Positions 11,656 to 27,800 of a stretch of 64,000 bases of DNA are shown here, one piece after another. This stretch comes from Trematomus loennbergii. Lineage: Eukaryota > Chordata > Actinopteri > Perciformes > Nototheniidae. The notes under the pieces were generated by a model, which made no database searches, was not told the origin of the DNA, and saw nothing but the letters and a program-made list of their open reading frames with translations. The stretch spans positions 7,345,885 through 7,409,884 of the forward strand of contig JAAOOA010000086.1 of NCBI GenBank assembly GCA_012861695.1, written 5' to 3'. Within the stretch, counting starts at the first letter, position 1; every line of letters starts with the position of its first letter. The position numbers were made by a program, and so were the translations under genes.

Positions 11656-14600
11656 CTGCAGAGGGGATGGAGGGGTTGGAAGGAGGGGTAGAAAAATGGG
11701 TGGAGGAAAAGAAAAAAATGGCAGGAATTGACGGCTGTTTTTAAGGAAGCCGTGTTCAGTTTTGGGGGAGGTATTCACAGTTCTTCTTGTATTGTTAGTG
11801 TGCTGTAGTGATAGTGTCTTCCACTACGTGTGTTACAATCCTCTTACAAGTGTGTAGTAATGTTCTTCTTAGTGTAATCCCTTGGTGAGGGAGCAGTCAG
11901 TCATTGCTGGGATCAGGCTGAATGGGCCTCATTCACTCTTTCCCAGAGGCTTGCTGCGCTGCATTTCGCAGACATTTTGCTCTAAACACATGTCTGTCCA
12001 GCTGCTGGCACTTCAGCTGTTGTTGCCCCGCCCCCCCCCTTTGCCAGCTGGGGAGAAGCCTTTACTACTGTAACGGTCCTTTGTTCTACACTTCATGTTG
12101 GTGTGAGCCAAGTTTGCCACTCCACTCTGTTTTCAGTCGGAGATTGAAACAAAGATGAGAGATGGGTTTTTACAGCAGCAGCAAAAAGCAGTTTGTTTTG
12201 CGCTTCGTGCCGTCTTTGATAGGGTTAGACGAATCAGCCCAGCAAAGACACACAGACAGACACAGAGACAGACAGGCAGAGAGGTTATTTGAAGAGGTTT
12301 AGTGGGAAATAGCACACAGTCACGCCTGGGAAGTGCCACAAGGTTTGACATCCCTTAAGCCCTCCCATTTCTACACTTTGTCTCTTTCCCAGACCCCTAA
12401 TTATACCCACTTCTCATCCTCCCATCCTCTGCTTCCTCCCCATGCCTCTCTTATCGGTCAGCTAGTCAAACCACAGGGCAGAGCGATCGCCTGCTGTCAT
12501 CTGAGGACCCAGTCCAGATCTCACTGATCAGCGGCGCACAAAGGTAAAACGTTCACACTGTGGAGCGAAACTCCAGGACATATGTAAGAGGATTCTCTCC
12601 AGGAATAAGGGAGAGAAAAGAAGTCTGGCTCAGATTGTATAGGATTTGTATGAGTGCATTCACGCTGGGCTAAAGAGAGGCGCAAAGAAAGTGTAAAACT
12701 AGCCGAGGAGAAGCCTAGGAGCTTACAGTGCAGAGCTTTACCAGGGCCGGCTAATGTTTTTTATTTCTCTGTGAATTGATTTTCTTTGGAGTATGGCAAG
12801 GGCAGCGGAACGCAGAACAGCCGGGACATTTGAAGCCCTTCCTTTTTTATGCAAATAACAGCGAGGTACTGCCAGCACTCCTGTAAGCACAGCGGTGAAT
12901 GCCAATCAAACAATCTACGCTTGGCTGAAGTGAGCAGTGTGTGGGGTTTACGTGCCAGGGCACCACCAGGGAGAGACTGGCATGTTTCTTTCTTCTTTCA
13001 AGGAAATAGCGTCAGACATCAAGTAATAATATGTATGGTGGTGATTATGTTAACACAACCAGTGGGGGGATGTCACTTTAAGTGAGACACGATGGAAAGC
13101 CTGTGATTCATACAAATAGTTCATTCTGAGGGAGCAGGAGCGAGATGAAAGAGGTGAGGAGAGAAAACTAGGGAGAGAGGCGGGTTAGAGGAGAGTTCTC
13201 AGTTTGATTTCACCACCCAGCTCTGGTCTCACATGGGTTGAGGGAGGGTGATGCCAGCGTGAGACAGACGGGCCGGGCCATGAGGGCGGGCTCTAGGGAC
13301 AGGATATGATGTCTAAATCAGGGGACAGTGTCCAATTGACAGAAGGCATAAGGAGGATGAATCCAACTTCGCCTGTCCTAGTTTTCTCTCTTCAATCTAC
13401 TAGGAAACCCAACGTGTGAGCCAACATCTTGTTTATATTGCTTGTGCCATTTATATCTTAGGTATTAAAAGTGGTATTTATTAAGAGCCTAAGTGTGGGA
13501 CAGCTGAATAATGGAGGCTGCTGTTCTTCTCTTAATCAAGTGATTACAAATCTATCATTCTTCAAATGTTCTCAAGACAAACTCCTACAAAGACCCATTA
13601 GAGCTGGCATGCATATTGTTAAATACATCATGGGTACATGCAGGAGCAGCAGCTCTTCTTTCCAAAGTCCAACATGATTTTGTGTAAGGAAACTTTGCTG
13701 CTTTTGCGACGACTGGAAGGTCCTGTTGGTTTTAGTGCATAAGGTCAATATGATAAATATAGCTAAAATGTCACACAAAGAAAATAAAGAAAACACTGAC
13801 TCAGTGGGACAAATCAAGTCAATATATTATAGCACTTCTCAAAGTTTTCATCTACAGTACAGAAGGCTTAGACCATAGTTGTTCAACTCATTTGGCATAC
13901 ACTTTTCTTGTGTATCGATTTAACAAGCAATGTCTGTACATGTCCTTCAAGAACAGACAGTTTGATTTTGACTTTCTTTTGACATTAAATTCTTGTTAGT
14001 TTTTTATTACTTATACTGGCTGTAAAGAAATAGAGTTTTGAGCGAAGTATATGTATGGACCAACCGAGTCAATAAATAAAAAGGGTATTGATTTCTTGAA
14101 CTTACTCTCTCTTACTCTGTCATGAAGCAATAAGCGTATTTTCCAAAAAAAACGTCCTTTTAGGGTATGGCTTAAATGGACAGTGGAGCTTGATATTAAG
14201 GTCAAATGGGTATATATGGTAAAGCTTTGTTAATCGTTACCATGCTTAAAAATAGGCGCATGTGACTTCCCGAGTTCATCACGACACCATATGATGTTTA
14301 GAAAATGCTAAAAATACTTCCACGCACAGTAGCAGTAAAGCGTCTTTCATCAGATGCAAGGTTTCTGCAGGCGTCCTCTGACATCACTTATTACAATCTA
14401 AAACACTAATGGATCGGGGATTACTTTAGATCGGGCCAGATGCATGATCAACTTCAGTGTCAAATCCTTGTCAAGCGCCCAATGAGACGCTTTGGTAAAC
14501 ACAGCTCTGTGAACATATTTTTACCGAAGAAAAAAGAAGAAGAAAATAGCAGGGGGACTTATCGTTAGCAGGAAAATAGGCCATGCTTGTCATCCTTATT

Positions 14601-17600
14601 CTCATCAACAGCAGCAGCCTGCCTGCATTAAGAAGCACGGTGATAAATGTCAAAGGGAGAGGCAGGGGAGCTTATATCAGTCTCTGTATTAGTGTCATGT
14701 ACATGGGAAAAGATTAGGAGAGAGAGAGGGGCTAATGAAACTAACCGTTACTACTCCGTCACTGCGCAGGGATAATCTAAATGAGAAGATTTGGGATGCG
14801 AGGAGCCGAGGTGGAAAGAGTTAGACGGTTGTGGTGAGGTAGGCAAACACAAAATTGTCTAAGGGGTATGAAAATAGTCCGATCGAAATAATCTTGTGTT
14901 GATCTCCTTAGCCGCCTCTCCTTCCTCTCTCCGCGCATCATTCTCTGCACTGAAATCCTTCCTGAATGAGCCGCTGCAACACTCATACAATAAGCCAGAG
15001 GCAGTGACTCTAAAAGCTCCACAGTGGGAATTCTCATTAGACGCAGCTTTTCGGTCAAGGACGAGACATATACAAAATGTACCCGTGAATATACTCCGAA
15101 CATCAAAACACCTTACGCACAAAGGCAGAATACAAAAGGACGAGACATATCTCTTTTAAGACCACCCACTTAGAAAGAGGAGTCTACTTCCTGCACTGAA
15201 TACACATGCTTTCATTCTTTTATATTCAATAATACAGGCACCAGAGAGTATTGAGTATGTCTATATTTCTTTACGAGTTATTGAAAAGCCAGTACACACA
15301 GAGCTTCTGGACCCCCCCCATTGGGCTCATAAAGAATAGCCAGTTATTACTATGCATTGCATGGAAAAATATAATTGAAAATGTTGGTTTTAGAAGGCCT
15401 TTCACCTTTCAGGAATATTTAACAACACCACCGACACACAGTTAAACAGGTTCCTCAACATGCAATGAATTACAATGTTGGGACGAAGGTCAGCAGCACT
15501 AATAGTTGGAGAATCTTCCAGAATATGTTTTTCAGGTTTATCAAAGATGATGCATAATAATCAGAACATGTTTTTGCATAAATAGCACAACCTTCAACCT
15601 AAAAACGTTGGCTTTACAATCCTTTTTCAACAAGACCTGCTCCTGAGGTACTACATGGTTGAAACGAGTGAGAAGAGACATAGATACAAGAGTTACCAGT
15701 TTTACTAACTGTAAGGCTACCCAGGATCCTAATAAAAAATACAATAGGTTTAATGAAAATAGAGCAATATTATTGGTCATTAATTCAGTGTGTTGGCGGA
15801 ATTGGTTCTCTAAGGGACAAGTTTTCAACCTATACATTTTTTCCATCTGTTATTCACGTAATAGCTATTTAAACGTAGCTAACCTGCTGACCTTCCAGCA
15901 GACCATGATGATGCAGGGTGAATAGAGAGAGAATAGCCTGCACTCAGGAAGTCATATACTTGTTTCCATCTGGTAGAGAGGTGCCCTATCACCATTACCC
16001 ATCATCGTGTAAAAAGACCTTTGGAGTGCAGGCTTCTCTATTCTGCCAGTTTCGTCATCTCTGCTTCTTACAAAATTCAAATCAGAGCCACATGAATTTG
16101 TATGCAAATGACGGACAACATTGTTTTCCAATTTGTTGTTAGTATATCTCTGCTTTAAAGAAAATTGACCTTTGCTTTGTCTTGCAGAAGAAAATATATC
16201 CTGCTTTTTTTTTTCTTCTTCTCAGGGCTTTTTCTGATTTGCAGCCGCACACAAAATACTGTAAAATAAATAAAGCCATTTATTTGCCTTCCCCTATATA
16301 CAGTTTATAGGCAGTGTGTCAAGGTGACAAGGGCTCATAACCCTGGCAGATGTGAGCTGAGGTGGGGGAGGTGAGGCCGAGGCTAAATGTTATCATGGTG
16401 GGTTAATGGGACCCAGAGGCAAAGAAGATACTGGGAACTGGTTCACCAAAGGATGATGATTTGAGAGACAAACTGACACAAAGCGATGAATATTAATATT
16501 TTACTGCTAACTGAAAGGTGCACTTTCGAGCAGAAAAGCTCAAACAAAGATGTATGAAAGAAACACACAAGGTTTGGCTCAAGGACATGCATCAATAAAG
16601 AGGATAATGGGCAACAATTGTCCAGTTGATGATGGTGCACAGGAAACTACTTGTAAGTACACTGACTGAGTATGTTGCAGGAACAGGAAATGTTCCTATA
16701 TCAGATGTGGAAAAGTACTTTACATCTAGACCATTATTGGCATCATAGTACCATATATATTATCACAGGGGTTTGTTTCCTGTGTGAAACCAACAGGGAA
16801 ATAGTTTCTTTGGTTTCATCATGTAAAGTTTCACTTTCACTCTACAAATGTATTTATTCTAAACAATTACCCTTTGCTAAATGATCAATGTAATTGTGTT
16901 GCCCTAACCTAAAGAAGTTGTTTTCATTTCATTAAGTTTCACGACCTTCAGTTTTACAATGCAGTGGATGCAGAATCACCCATCTGATGCATTACAATAG
17001 TAGTGTGAATACATTACAAGCCCCCTTCTGATCCATATCCATCAGGCTGAATAACACTAGTCATTCTCATTTAATTGCCTTATAACATTAAACATTGTTG
17101 GGAATTGCCAGGCTAGCTGTCCACCCCCCTTCTTTCAGTCTTTATGCTTATCTAGGCTAAGAGGCTAATGTGTCTTAGCTCCAGCTCTGAAATGAGAAAC
17201 TAGTCTATAGTTTATATTTATAAAGTATATTGACTTTCTCATGTAACTCTAGACATTTCTCAACATGCTGATCTGTGCTTTCAGAAATGCATTAGTGCGT
17301 AGCCCAGCAGCTCTATGGGGGACATTTGTTAGAATATGTCTACATAAATGTGTGCTTTGTGTCACGCACAAGTGGTACCACAAAGTTAATAATTATTGCT
17401 CATTAAGTAACTACCCAATAAAGAAATCCAGGCTTCCAAAATGGTACTTATTTTTAAAGGGATCTTATAGCCAAAACCCCCACTTTCTATGTACAGTATA
17501 ACACTAACACTTCTTGCTCTGTGGATATTGGTTTACAATTTCTAATGATTTGCTGCTAAATGGTATATACGGTACTCAACATTAAGGAAGTAATCATGCT

Positions 17601-17711
17601 ACGTTTAATGGGATTTACGTTTGCTTTTATGGCACCCTTGTGCACTAATTGTTGCACAATAATAAAAAAACAAAGCATGTGGGATCTCTTTAAATACCAC
17701 AGATCCTTCTG

Positions 17712-18019
<308 letters not shown>

Positions 18020-21000
18020 AACGTCTATTTAATTAGTTCTGATTATCCTGATCTTCACTCACACACTAAATTCTTCCACAGCCCCCCCTCCTGTATCTAA
18101 CCACCGGTGTTTCCATGACGATCTCAATCATTTCCTCATGCAACCTCTTGTCGCGGTGAGGGAGGAAATCTCCTGCTGAATTCATCTTCAATTCTGTCTG
18201 TGCATCACAGATTCTAGCCGGTGCTTTTCATCTCCGGCTCCCTCCACTTGCTTTTCATCAGCGAGGAAATAATCAGAGGGTGGTAGCAAAAAAAAAAGGA
18301 AGAAAGAAAGACAGAAGCTAACTGTAAAACACAAAAAAAGAGACAGGGGAGGGGGGGGGGGGAAGTCTGAATGGCTTTTTTAAGTATCTTGTTTTTGGCA
18401 TTTTTCTTGGCCCATTTAGCCTCGCCCATTTAGCCTCGCCATACAGTCTCCTCTGAGACTTCAGGATTTTTAAATGGATGCTTTCTGACACAGAGCAAGC
18501 AGATGGGATGCAAACCAAAGAGCACAGACAGACGGGGAAGGAGACAGAGAGAGGAAGAGGGGAGGAGGGAGAAAAGGAGGGTCGATGCAGTGGGTGTGGA
18601 TAAAGGAATGGATGGATAGATGATGGATGGAAGTGGAGATAAATGGGTGGATTCATCTTTCAAGCTCATTACCCCTGTTCACCTTGAAAGCTCATCTGCA
18701 TGGCTTTTACCCTGAAACAAACACTCATTCAAATGTACAAACTGCAAGCACAAGAGTTGTATCTACATGCATGATAACACACACACACACATTAACCAAA
18801 TACACCCATGCACACACACACTCTGTCTAATTAAGTCTTCCCATTCTGAGGCACCCTGCGGGGGTTATGAACTTCAGCAGGTTTCCCAAGTGCCTCCCGA
18901 TCTTCCTTTTCAAGCTCTACGCTCATTTAGCATCCAGCTGCTGCAAACACAGACGCTCATACAAACACTCAATAAGTGACTCACTCGCACACAAAAACAC
19001 TCACTCCCCCCGCCCCACTCCTGGCTCCAGTAACCCGAACAACTACCTTCAGTGAAGAGTATAAATGTGCACAAATTACAGCCTGCACACACACGTTTGT
19101 GAAAGCAAACAAAAGACCAAAATACGGACGTACCTTCACAGACTTTAGATAAGCTTTTGACACAGCAAATATGTGTACTAGTACTTAACCACTGTTTTGG
19201 TCTCTAGTCTTTACAAACACACGTTGTAAAAAATCCCACTCTGACACAACACCACAAGAATGTAAGGACCCGGAGGGATTGACACTGTGCCAGGAGTTTT
19301 ACTGAGCGCAGATTAACTATACGGTTGTAAAATGCAGCCATAAAAACACACTGCAAGGCAACAAAATGTCAGCAACAGGACTCTGTATTGATTCAGAGTG
19401 CAAGTACAGCCACTAACACCAGTCAGATAAGTTCAGCGCCCAGAATGAACCGCCTCAGGTGTACTGTGTGCAAACCAAGCTTAAAGAGCAACCACAATAA
19501 TAAAAAGGAGTCCGCATGCTATAAAGTAGAGTATGTTCAAGTTCGATGTCAGGCATAATCATGTTCAGTTCAAACTTTTCAAGTGATTTTATTCACATCG
19601 AAACGTTAATCCTAACTTGCATTTCCTTTTATATCAACTGATTTTCTTTCTGTCTTGAATATAAAGGATGCTTGAATTGAAAGGTTTTCAAGAACTTTGT
19701 GTATTTGAATCTTATATAAATGGGTTTACTAGGGAATAATGCTTTTATTTCTCAAATCTACAGTTACAGAAGCATATCTGTGCCACAGTAACGACCTCCC
19801 TTGAGCCCCCACACACTTATCCTGATGTGTTAGGAAAATGTCTTCCCAGCCAGCGGATCTTCAGATTTGTCTACCTTTTCCTGCCTAATTATACAGAGCT
19901 GTGTGTCATCCTCCGGCAGTGGGTAATTAGGTACGCCTCAGAAAATGTGTGTCCCGTGTAAGATCAGTGCTGCGACCTTAAAAAGAGTCAAGAGCCTTCG
20001 GATCACAGGATGTCTTGTTTCGCTGGCATGCTGCCTGAAACTGTCTGCAAGGCACAGTTTTACAATTAGCCTTTATATCTTATTACAGGTAGAAGATTGC
20101 AGTCGAGTCATGCATGCGTTTTGTAAAGTCTGATTTAATCAAACCCAGATTGCTACTTGGAAAATGAGCACTTACTACCCACTGGGCCAGCAGGGTGGCC
20201 TGTGAGGTGGCCTGTGATTACAGAAACAAAGCCGTAATAGAAAAAAGACCGGAGGTTTGATTCCAGATTTCTGCTTAAGGATGCAATCACACCTCGGGTT
20301 TTCTTGTACAAGCCAATTTATTTTCTTTCTGCATGTTGACAAGTGAACCACAGCTTGTGAACACAAAGTCAATTAACAAGCTTGTTTACTGGACAGTGTT
20401 GGGAGAGTTCGAGAATTACTGGAAAAATAAGTGTCTCCAGTTCCCGTAACGGACATGTATTTCCCCTCTCTGTGAAGACACATAATGAAGAAGCTGCTGA
20501 CTATCGGTCCGGGATGCAGGTTCCCAGGGGCTCAATTAGTTAATGCTCGGCTTTCCAGAGAGGAAACCCTGCTCAGTGTCAGGTATCCGTGTATAAATAC
20601 GCCACAACATTGACGTTTCAGGGGAAGTCCTACCGCTGGAACACAATTTAACAAGCTGCACCACATGGCTCTTGGAAATACTCATTGTGGAGACTTTTGG
20701 TTGGAGTTTTAATGACACTGTCGTACATGTTCCAGCCAAGCCCCCAGGAAGTGCGTCACACTTTGAAGCAAATCTTCGTAGTGACTGAACGGTTGTATTG
20801 GTATTTTCACGTCAGTCACTTGATTCCATTGGAATACTTTTCCCCTTTGATTTTCATTGGGAAAGAGACACCTGCTAATCAGTGTTTTAGGTAAATAAAG
20901 TATTAACACTTGAATAGCCCTTATTTAAACCAGTAAATAGATTTTACTGAGACCTACTGTAACATGACGGGGTGGATTAGGGGCGGGGCTTAAAGAAAAC

Positions 21001-21755
21001 TGAAGTGTGCATGCTCTCTGTTCTCGAAACGATCATAGATCCGGGCATTTTTGTACTTGAATGAGGCAATTTTGGCTTCATGCCCCAGCTGAGTTAACTT
21101 TCATATGAAGGAACAGGGTCCCGCCTCCGAAGCCGTATCCAGTTCTCTTTACGCATCAATGGTAACACCCATGTGTGGTATGAATCTGTAGTATTAATCA
21201 AATTACCTTGTTGACTTGAGCTACCCTGTGAATCGTTTCAATGATGCCAAGTCCAGAAGATATTCTGTAATTTGTCATCCTCAGCGCCTGCTTGAAACTT
21301 TTAACCAGCAGAGATGATAAATAATGGTCTCCGCCGGCCAGCCGTGACCACATAAAAGAAGCATTTAATGCAAATCTGTGGCGATCCATCATCCGACTGC
21401 GGTGCTTACTCACTGCATGTGTGAACGAGTCATTTTCTCTCACACACACTCGTACACAGAGCCGTCAACTGGAGAGGGTTCAGGAGTTTAATGAACATTA
21501 TTGATGGCGAGGCTACATCACTTCTGGCATAATTAGTGTGATGTCTCACACCTACATGTCTGTGGCTTCATTAATTCAGATTCCAGCTAATATTCATGCA
21601 CACATACACACACATGTATGAGCACAGGCACAGTCATGTATCATAATCCAAACCCCCTGTAAGTGCTCTTTCTTCTCCACCCAGCCTATGCAGCAGTTTC
21701 ACTGAATTTGCATTGCTGCCGTGTGTATATATTACTGTGACTGCTTTTTGGGTAC

Positions 21756-21760
<5 letters not shown>

Positions 21761-21834
<74 letters not shown>
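21761..21834. repeat. (GT)n microsatellite, 74 bp
   Basis: Uninterrupted GT dinucleotide repeat within the 24-kb intron. Confidence 0.99.
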
Positions 21835-21835
<1 letters not shown>

Positions 21836-24800
21836 AAATATATTTTTAGTCTTATTCTGCTTGGCTGAATGCAGGGAGCTGAGTGGGTCCAGACCTTGGC
21901 TGTTGATACTGATCAACAAAACCAGTTGAGTGAAAACCCGACATCAGCCCCCCCCCCCATGTCTTCATCCCTATCGCCCACACTCACTCCATCCATCTCC
22001 CTCTGTAAGTCACCCTCCATCTCCCTCCCTCCCTCCCTCTTAAATGGGGCGGTTTGTGGTCGGGTGACTCATTTCTAAGCAAATCTGGTCCACGGAGGAG
22101 AGGAGAGTGAAAGGCAAGGGGGGAGAGAGGAGGGGAGTGTTGGGGTAAAGGGGCCCAAGAGAGTAGAAAGTAAGAGAAAGGGAAAGGGAAAAAGAGGGAG
22201 GGAAATTAATATGTGCTTGCGTGCCTTTGCTCATTTCAGATGGATCACTTCCATCCTATCAAAACAGGAAAAAAAGAGAGAGGGAGGGGGGTGAAGAGGG
22301 GGGATGAGGTTGCCAGTGAGCGAGGATTAAGGCCGGAGCAACTGCTCTTTTCTTTTCTCCCCTCTCCTCTCTTCATGTTCATGTTCATGAATATGTTCAG
22401 GAGAATGACAATTAAAAGCAATCAAGACAGCACTACTGCTGTCAAAATACAAAACCATTTGCACAACTGTACTATGGTTGTATTTTCAACACAGAGCCTC
22501 ACACAGCTAGTAGCAATACTCGCTTAGTTAGATGTGCACTGATGACAAAATGTAAATGCCTTTAGGAAGTATAAATTATGCATAAATCAATATTTGTTTG
22601 GTGGTTTGTCTGACAAAATGGTGGTAACAACAGCTGTTGGAAGAATAAGCAGGATCAACAGAACAACCAATGCATTGCTCACTATGGAGCCAACTATTGA
22701 TTTTGGACTATATTTTATAGCACAGAGAGAATTGCTCTATAAAAGAATGATGGTGCTATTTATTTTCAGGACAAACAGTACATTATAGTATTCTATGTGC
22801 GGCAGGAAGCATGAGGGTTTATTGAAACATGATTAAATGGTATGAGACAATGGTAATTAGATGTAATTACAGCAAACAAGCAATCACTTTTCACTATGGT
22901 GTTCCTGTTAGATAAACACCAACAACTTAATCATGCGGGACCAAAGAAGAGCTCAATGTCACACATGAAGGAGTGACAGTCTCACCTGTTGGTTTTTTAA
23001 ATAATTACTCGCTCCTAAAAGTTGGAATCTGGAATTGTGAAGCTTCATCCATACTGTTGACGTTCAAATACATTGTTTTGAATAAATGACGCTGGCTGTC
23101 CACAGCACTCTGAGTGGCTGCTCGCATTTCTAGTTGAAAATGTCTGCAGTTTTCAGAAGGGCACCAGCACCCTGACAGCACTTTGCTACCGAACAAACAA
23201 GCAAGTGTGCAATAGTCCAACTTGTTTTCCCTCTCTGTCGCTCTTACTCTTTCAAACACACCACTGCGGTCAGTCACTTTGTGACCGTCTCAATCCTCAG
23301 TCAAATCATTTAAAAAGATGAAATAGGTTGGAAAATTAAAAACACGATTGTATTTGAAGTTATACTTTAATCCATATTTGTTGGCGTTTATCCTTTTTAA
23401 TTCCCTGTAAAAACTCCCCACATACCAAAATGCTGCCATCTAAAATGCCAACATTCAAAGCTTCATTTAAAAAGCCCAACAGAAGCCAAATGAAAACCAA
23501 CATTTGGTATAGTCCTGGCGGATCAGTCCAATCCAATTTGTTTGTATCCTATTTACAGAGCCAACTGTAGGAGAATGGACAGCTAGCAGACAAGATAACT
23601 TATTTAAATGTCCTAGTATTATTCAATCAATATTTCAGCACAGATCCACACCTCACCTATGGAGTTTTGATTGGCTTCTGTTTCTCCGACTAATGGAGGA
23701 TTGCTGTCAACAGGCGCAGCAACAAATCAAATAAGTCACTGAACAAACTGGAGGTGTGGGCAGAACTTAAGAGGTTTGACATCCAACCTTTCCTCTCTCT
23801 CCCAACAACATATACACTTACAACCCCCCCTTCCTGCTCTCTGAATTGATCAGTCCGTAGTGGATTAGCTTCAGATTGTGATAGCAGTCTGACCCTCTCT
23901 GGCCCTGAACAAGCCTTGCTGGCTAATTGAAAGACACACACCAGTCTACAGGATTAAAGACCACTCTATCATTACACACACAAATAAACACATCCACATA
24001 GAGCGAGATGGGCGGTTTATTGAGGTTCTGGATGTGTCAGGCCAGACGGGAATAGCTTGCAGTTGCAACACTGAGACAAATGTGACTAAGCCCTCGACGC
24101 AAATTGGATGTTTTATGTGTGCATGCCTTTGAATTCAAAACTGTGTGTGTGCATGTGCTACATCTGCTTACATAAGTACTTGTAAGTGTGTCTGAGTGCA
24201 TTCTTGAGTGTGTGGCAGTACCTGTTTGTGGGAATAAACTGCATTAAAAAAATAAGGAGAGGGCAAAAAAAGTGTCTGAGTAGAGTAGCAAAAGCACAGA
24301 GGTAATCATGGAGCGCTCCCTCGCCAAGCCTCGGCTGCAGGTAACACGACTAACATCTGACCCCCCGAGTCCAGGGGAGTGTGCCTCGTACACAATGCCG
24401 AGTGTGCAACATTATATATAAATGTGTGTGCAAATACAGGAAGCAAATATAAGTAGTGTGTGGTTGCGCATATCATTTGCAGGATGGCAATTCCGGGCAT
24501 TAGCCCCACATAATAAAAACTCATTCTGTATGTATTTACGGAGTGCACACACTATATTTGATGTATGTAATGTGCTGTGGATGCAGTACTTCTGTGTAAT
24601 GCGTTATTACATGTAATTCTGCCTGGAGCCAGACAGCTGAATAAGTTTCGGAATTGGATGGCAGATTCAGAAAACCACAACTACTGAAAAGAGAAGATGT
24701 GGAAGGAAGCCCAGAGGAGGGGGATGCGGTAATGACGAGTTTGTGTGTAAGCGCGCTCTCGTTTGTACATTCCCCCGCGCGCCGGCTCTCTCTGATTGAA

Positions 24801-27800
24801 AGCAGCAGTGCCTCGGCTCAGCCTTCCTCCGACTGCAGCAGAAAAAGAGTCTTGAAATCTTGACTGCATCATCCCGCACAGGCCCCCAATGTGAAATATG
24901 TAGGCTAGCAACGTAGAGAAACAAGTACCTCTCTTTGAAATATTTAGACTATATACCCCATAACACTCAACCCCACAACCGCTCCGCTCTTACTCAAACC
25001 CTGCCAGCTGCGTATCAATAATGCATCCTGTTTCGACAAGATAGATACATTTCAAAGTGTAGGCCGAGGTTGGTTGATGGGAAGTTGGATATGCTACAGA
25101 CCAGTTTGGTGAGAGTTTGGGGGCCTTATATGAGACGCTTTAATATGAGGACATGGCTCCAAGCTAATTTCTCAGACATAACATGTTTTAAACAACAAAG
25201 AAATGTCTTCCCTTTGGTCAATTCACAAATGCCAAGAAAGCAGTTATCAACATCTCATGGTGAGCTTTAAAACTGGACAGCATGTTCCAGCTTTATCTAT
25301 TTAATTGAACAAAACTTTGAGATATTTTCTTCAAGATATCAGATGGGGCTTTCATGTGCAACAACCAACATGAAATATGCCAAAGGAACAATAACGTGTG
25401 TAAAGATGCTGAAGATTGCTGACGTACTAAGATGGACGTTTTTTCAATTGTTTTCCAATATCTGATCTACACCTTAGCTTGATCTCAGCTGCTGGTGGGT
25501 TTGTCCGTCTCCTCTTTAGTGTGTAAGGAAATCGTCCTTGATGAACAAAGTGCAACCTTTAAATTGTTCTGATGAGGAGTTTCTGTGTACTTGTGAAAGA
25601 AGCCCTCTGTTCTTGCGGTCTCGCTGCTTTTCAGTTCAATTCTTTGTCTCTGGTACCGCCACCGCCTTGAAGGACACCACCACCGTCTGAGAATGTAACA
25701 CCAACTGTTGGCACGCTTCCCAGAAAAGAATCTAGCAACAAGACTTTATAGAAATAAGTACTCTGTATTTTTCGGAGTCAGCACCCTCCCTTTGTATACC
25801 TATTGAACCCAATTTTTGTTACTTTTCACTTTATCAAAGGCCCCATTGTTAATTCTGCTAATTTGTTCTCATACCACACAGCCACTTAAAAAAACTAAGT
25901 CACAGCTTTTATGCTCGATGGAAGTATTTTATACACTAAGCCAATTACATGCAGAGTCCTAATTAGGTGTCGGTTATGTACATACATAAAGGGAATTTCC
26001 TCAAAACACCGACCTCACTTTCCTTTTATAATAATTGACCTCAAATGACATATTTCATCAAATCCAAACTGTACAAACTCTAAGAACATTAGGCATGCCT
26101 CAATACTAATGAGGATCAGCTGATATTGGCCTTGTTGACTGTCATCCAATAAGATGACATAGCTAATGGCAGTGGGGGATATCTTTTGTGTAACGCATCA
26201 GCTAAGTGCACAACAAAAATAGGTTTTGGTATCAGCCATCAAGCAAATCATCACTCTAAAGAACGTATTAGTCCATCATTTCCATTCTGCCACATGTCTA
26301 CCCAACCTACAAAGTCAGCAGTCAATCGTACCTGTATGTGATCACATTTGACATTTCAGCACTGACTACAGATATACTGAGGATGAGGATCTGCAAAGTT
26401 TATGGAGGCCACGCAGCGGCTGGTACACTCACACAGGCTGATGTCAAGACTGAACTGTTGACCTTTCAGTAATGAGTCCTTCTCTCTCCCCACCAGGCCA
26501 CCTTAAAGCCCCAAACACACATCCACTATTCTTCCCCTGAAGGGCTCGCAGTACATATTGAAGGACACGGTACTTGAAGACTGCATGGTAGATCATGTAT
26601 TGTTAAAGTCGTGCCGAACACGGCTAGTTCACTGCTCAAGGACAAATGTGAGGTCTGCGCTGATACAGTTAAGGTTACAGAACAAGGCAATGACAGAATT
26701 ATTAAGCTAATATTCATAGCTGTAGAATGTAGCTTTTTCTACTTGTTGAAGCCTTTAGATGTGTATTATCATTTTGAATCCATTTCCAAGAGGTTTAAAT
26801 TTAAAGAGCACACTGCCCTGACATGATGAAAAATCATTACTTTATAATTGCTAGCACTGGCTCACAGCTTTTCAAAGAATCACCAACACTTTACCTTGCC
26901 TCGGGGATAATTAGTCCGTCTAGTGTCTGCTATGTGTTTTTTTCTTCTTCTGAAAAAACAATACCTGACAGAGAAGATAATTGTTTACTAAAGAGTTGAA
27001 GGACGCAGGGAAATAACTTGTTGGCTTTAGCATTGTTCATGTGGGTTAAAGACCAAATGAGAACTCAATAATAAGATGACTAGAACATTGAAATGTGAGA
27101 AAAGAGATCTATTTCCTCAGCAGGATTATTGCATGTTCAAAATGAAAGATTAAAGCAGCACTGGGAGTTTAATTCTGACTCCTGGTGGTTTAAATTGAGA
27201 ATATTTTGTCTGTTATCAATTATTTATAAAACTGTATAATTTGTACTCGTTATCATGCTCAGTAATGTCATATCGTGTTGAGACATTAAGGCTAACAGCT
27301 GAAAATAACCAAGATATTATTTTGAGGCATGTGGCCCAAAAAGGTTAATGACACAGTAAACACATTGGATAAATTACCATCAATGCAACAAGCCTCACAG
27401 AATAAAGTATTGTCATCGACCACCAAGAATCACACAACAGGAGATGGGATGATTATTTTCCACCACTGCTCGATTAATACAAGCACCGCGGCGTTACCTC
27501 TGATTGCCCCGGGTCAGTTTCTCCACAGGCTCTAATCATAAACCACAAATATGAGCCGGTGGAAATGTTACATACAGACAGCTTTTTTTCCTTGGCACCG
27601 GTGGCGGTAATCTGTTGACTGGATGGTCATCCTGCTGTAAGACGGATAGAGAAATAGACTGAAGTTACTGCTGCCGGGCACCTGCTGATACTGAGGTTAG
27701 ATATAAGCCTCCCCCGTCTCAAATCTGAAACGTTGAAGGCTTCACACACCCCCACCCTGTATGTGTGTGTGTGTTTGTGCATTCCCTTCAGGTCTGTGTG

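Noticed and set aside
24748..24800. CpG-rich patch as an internal promoter
   Set aside because: Very short, with no following exon or start structure recognised on either strand.
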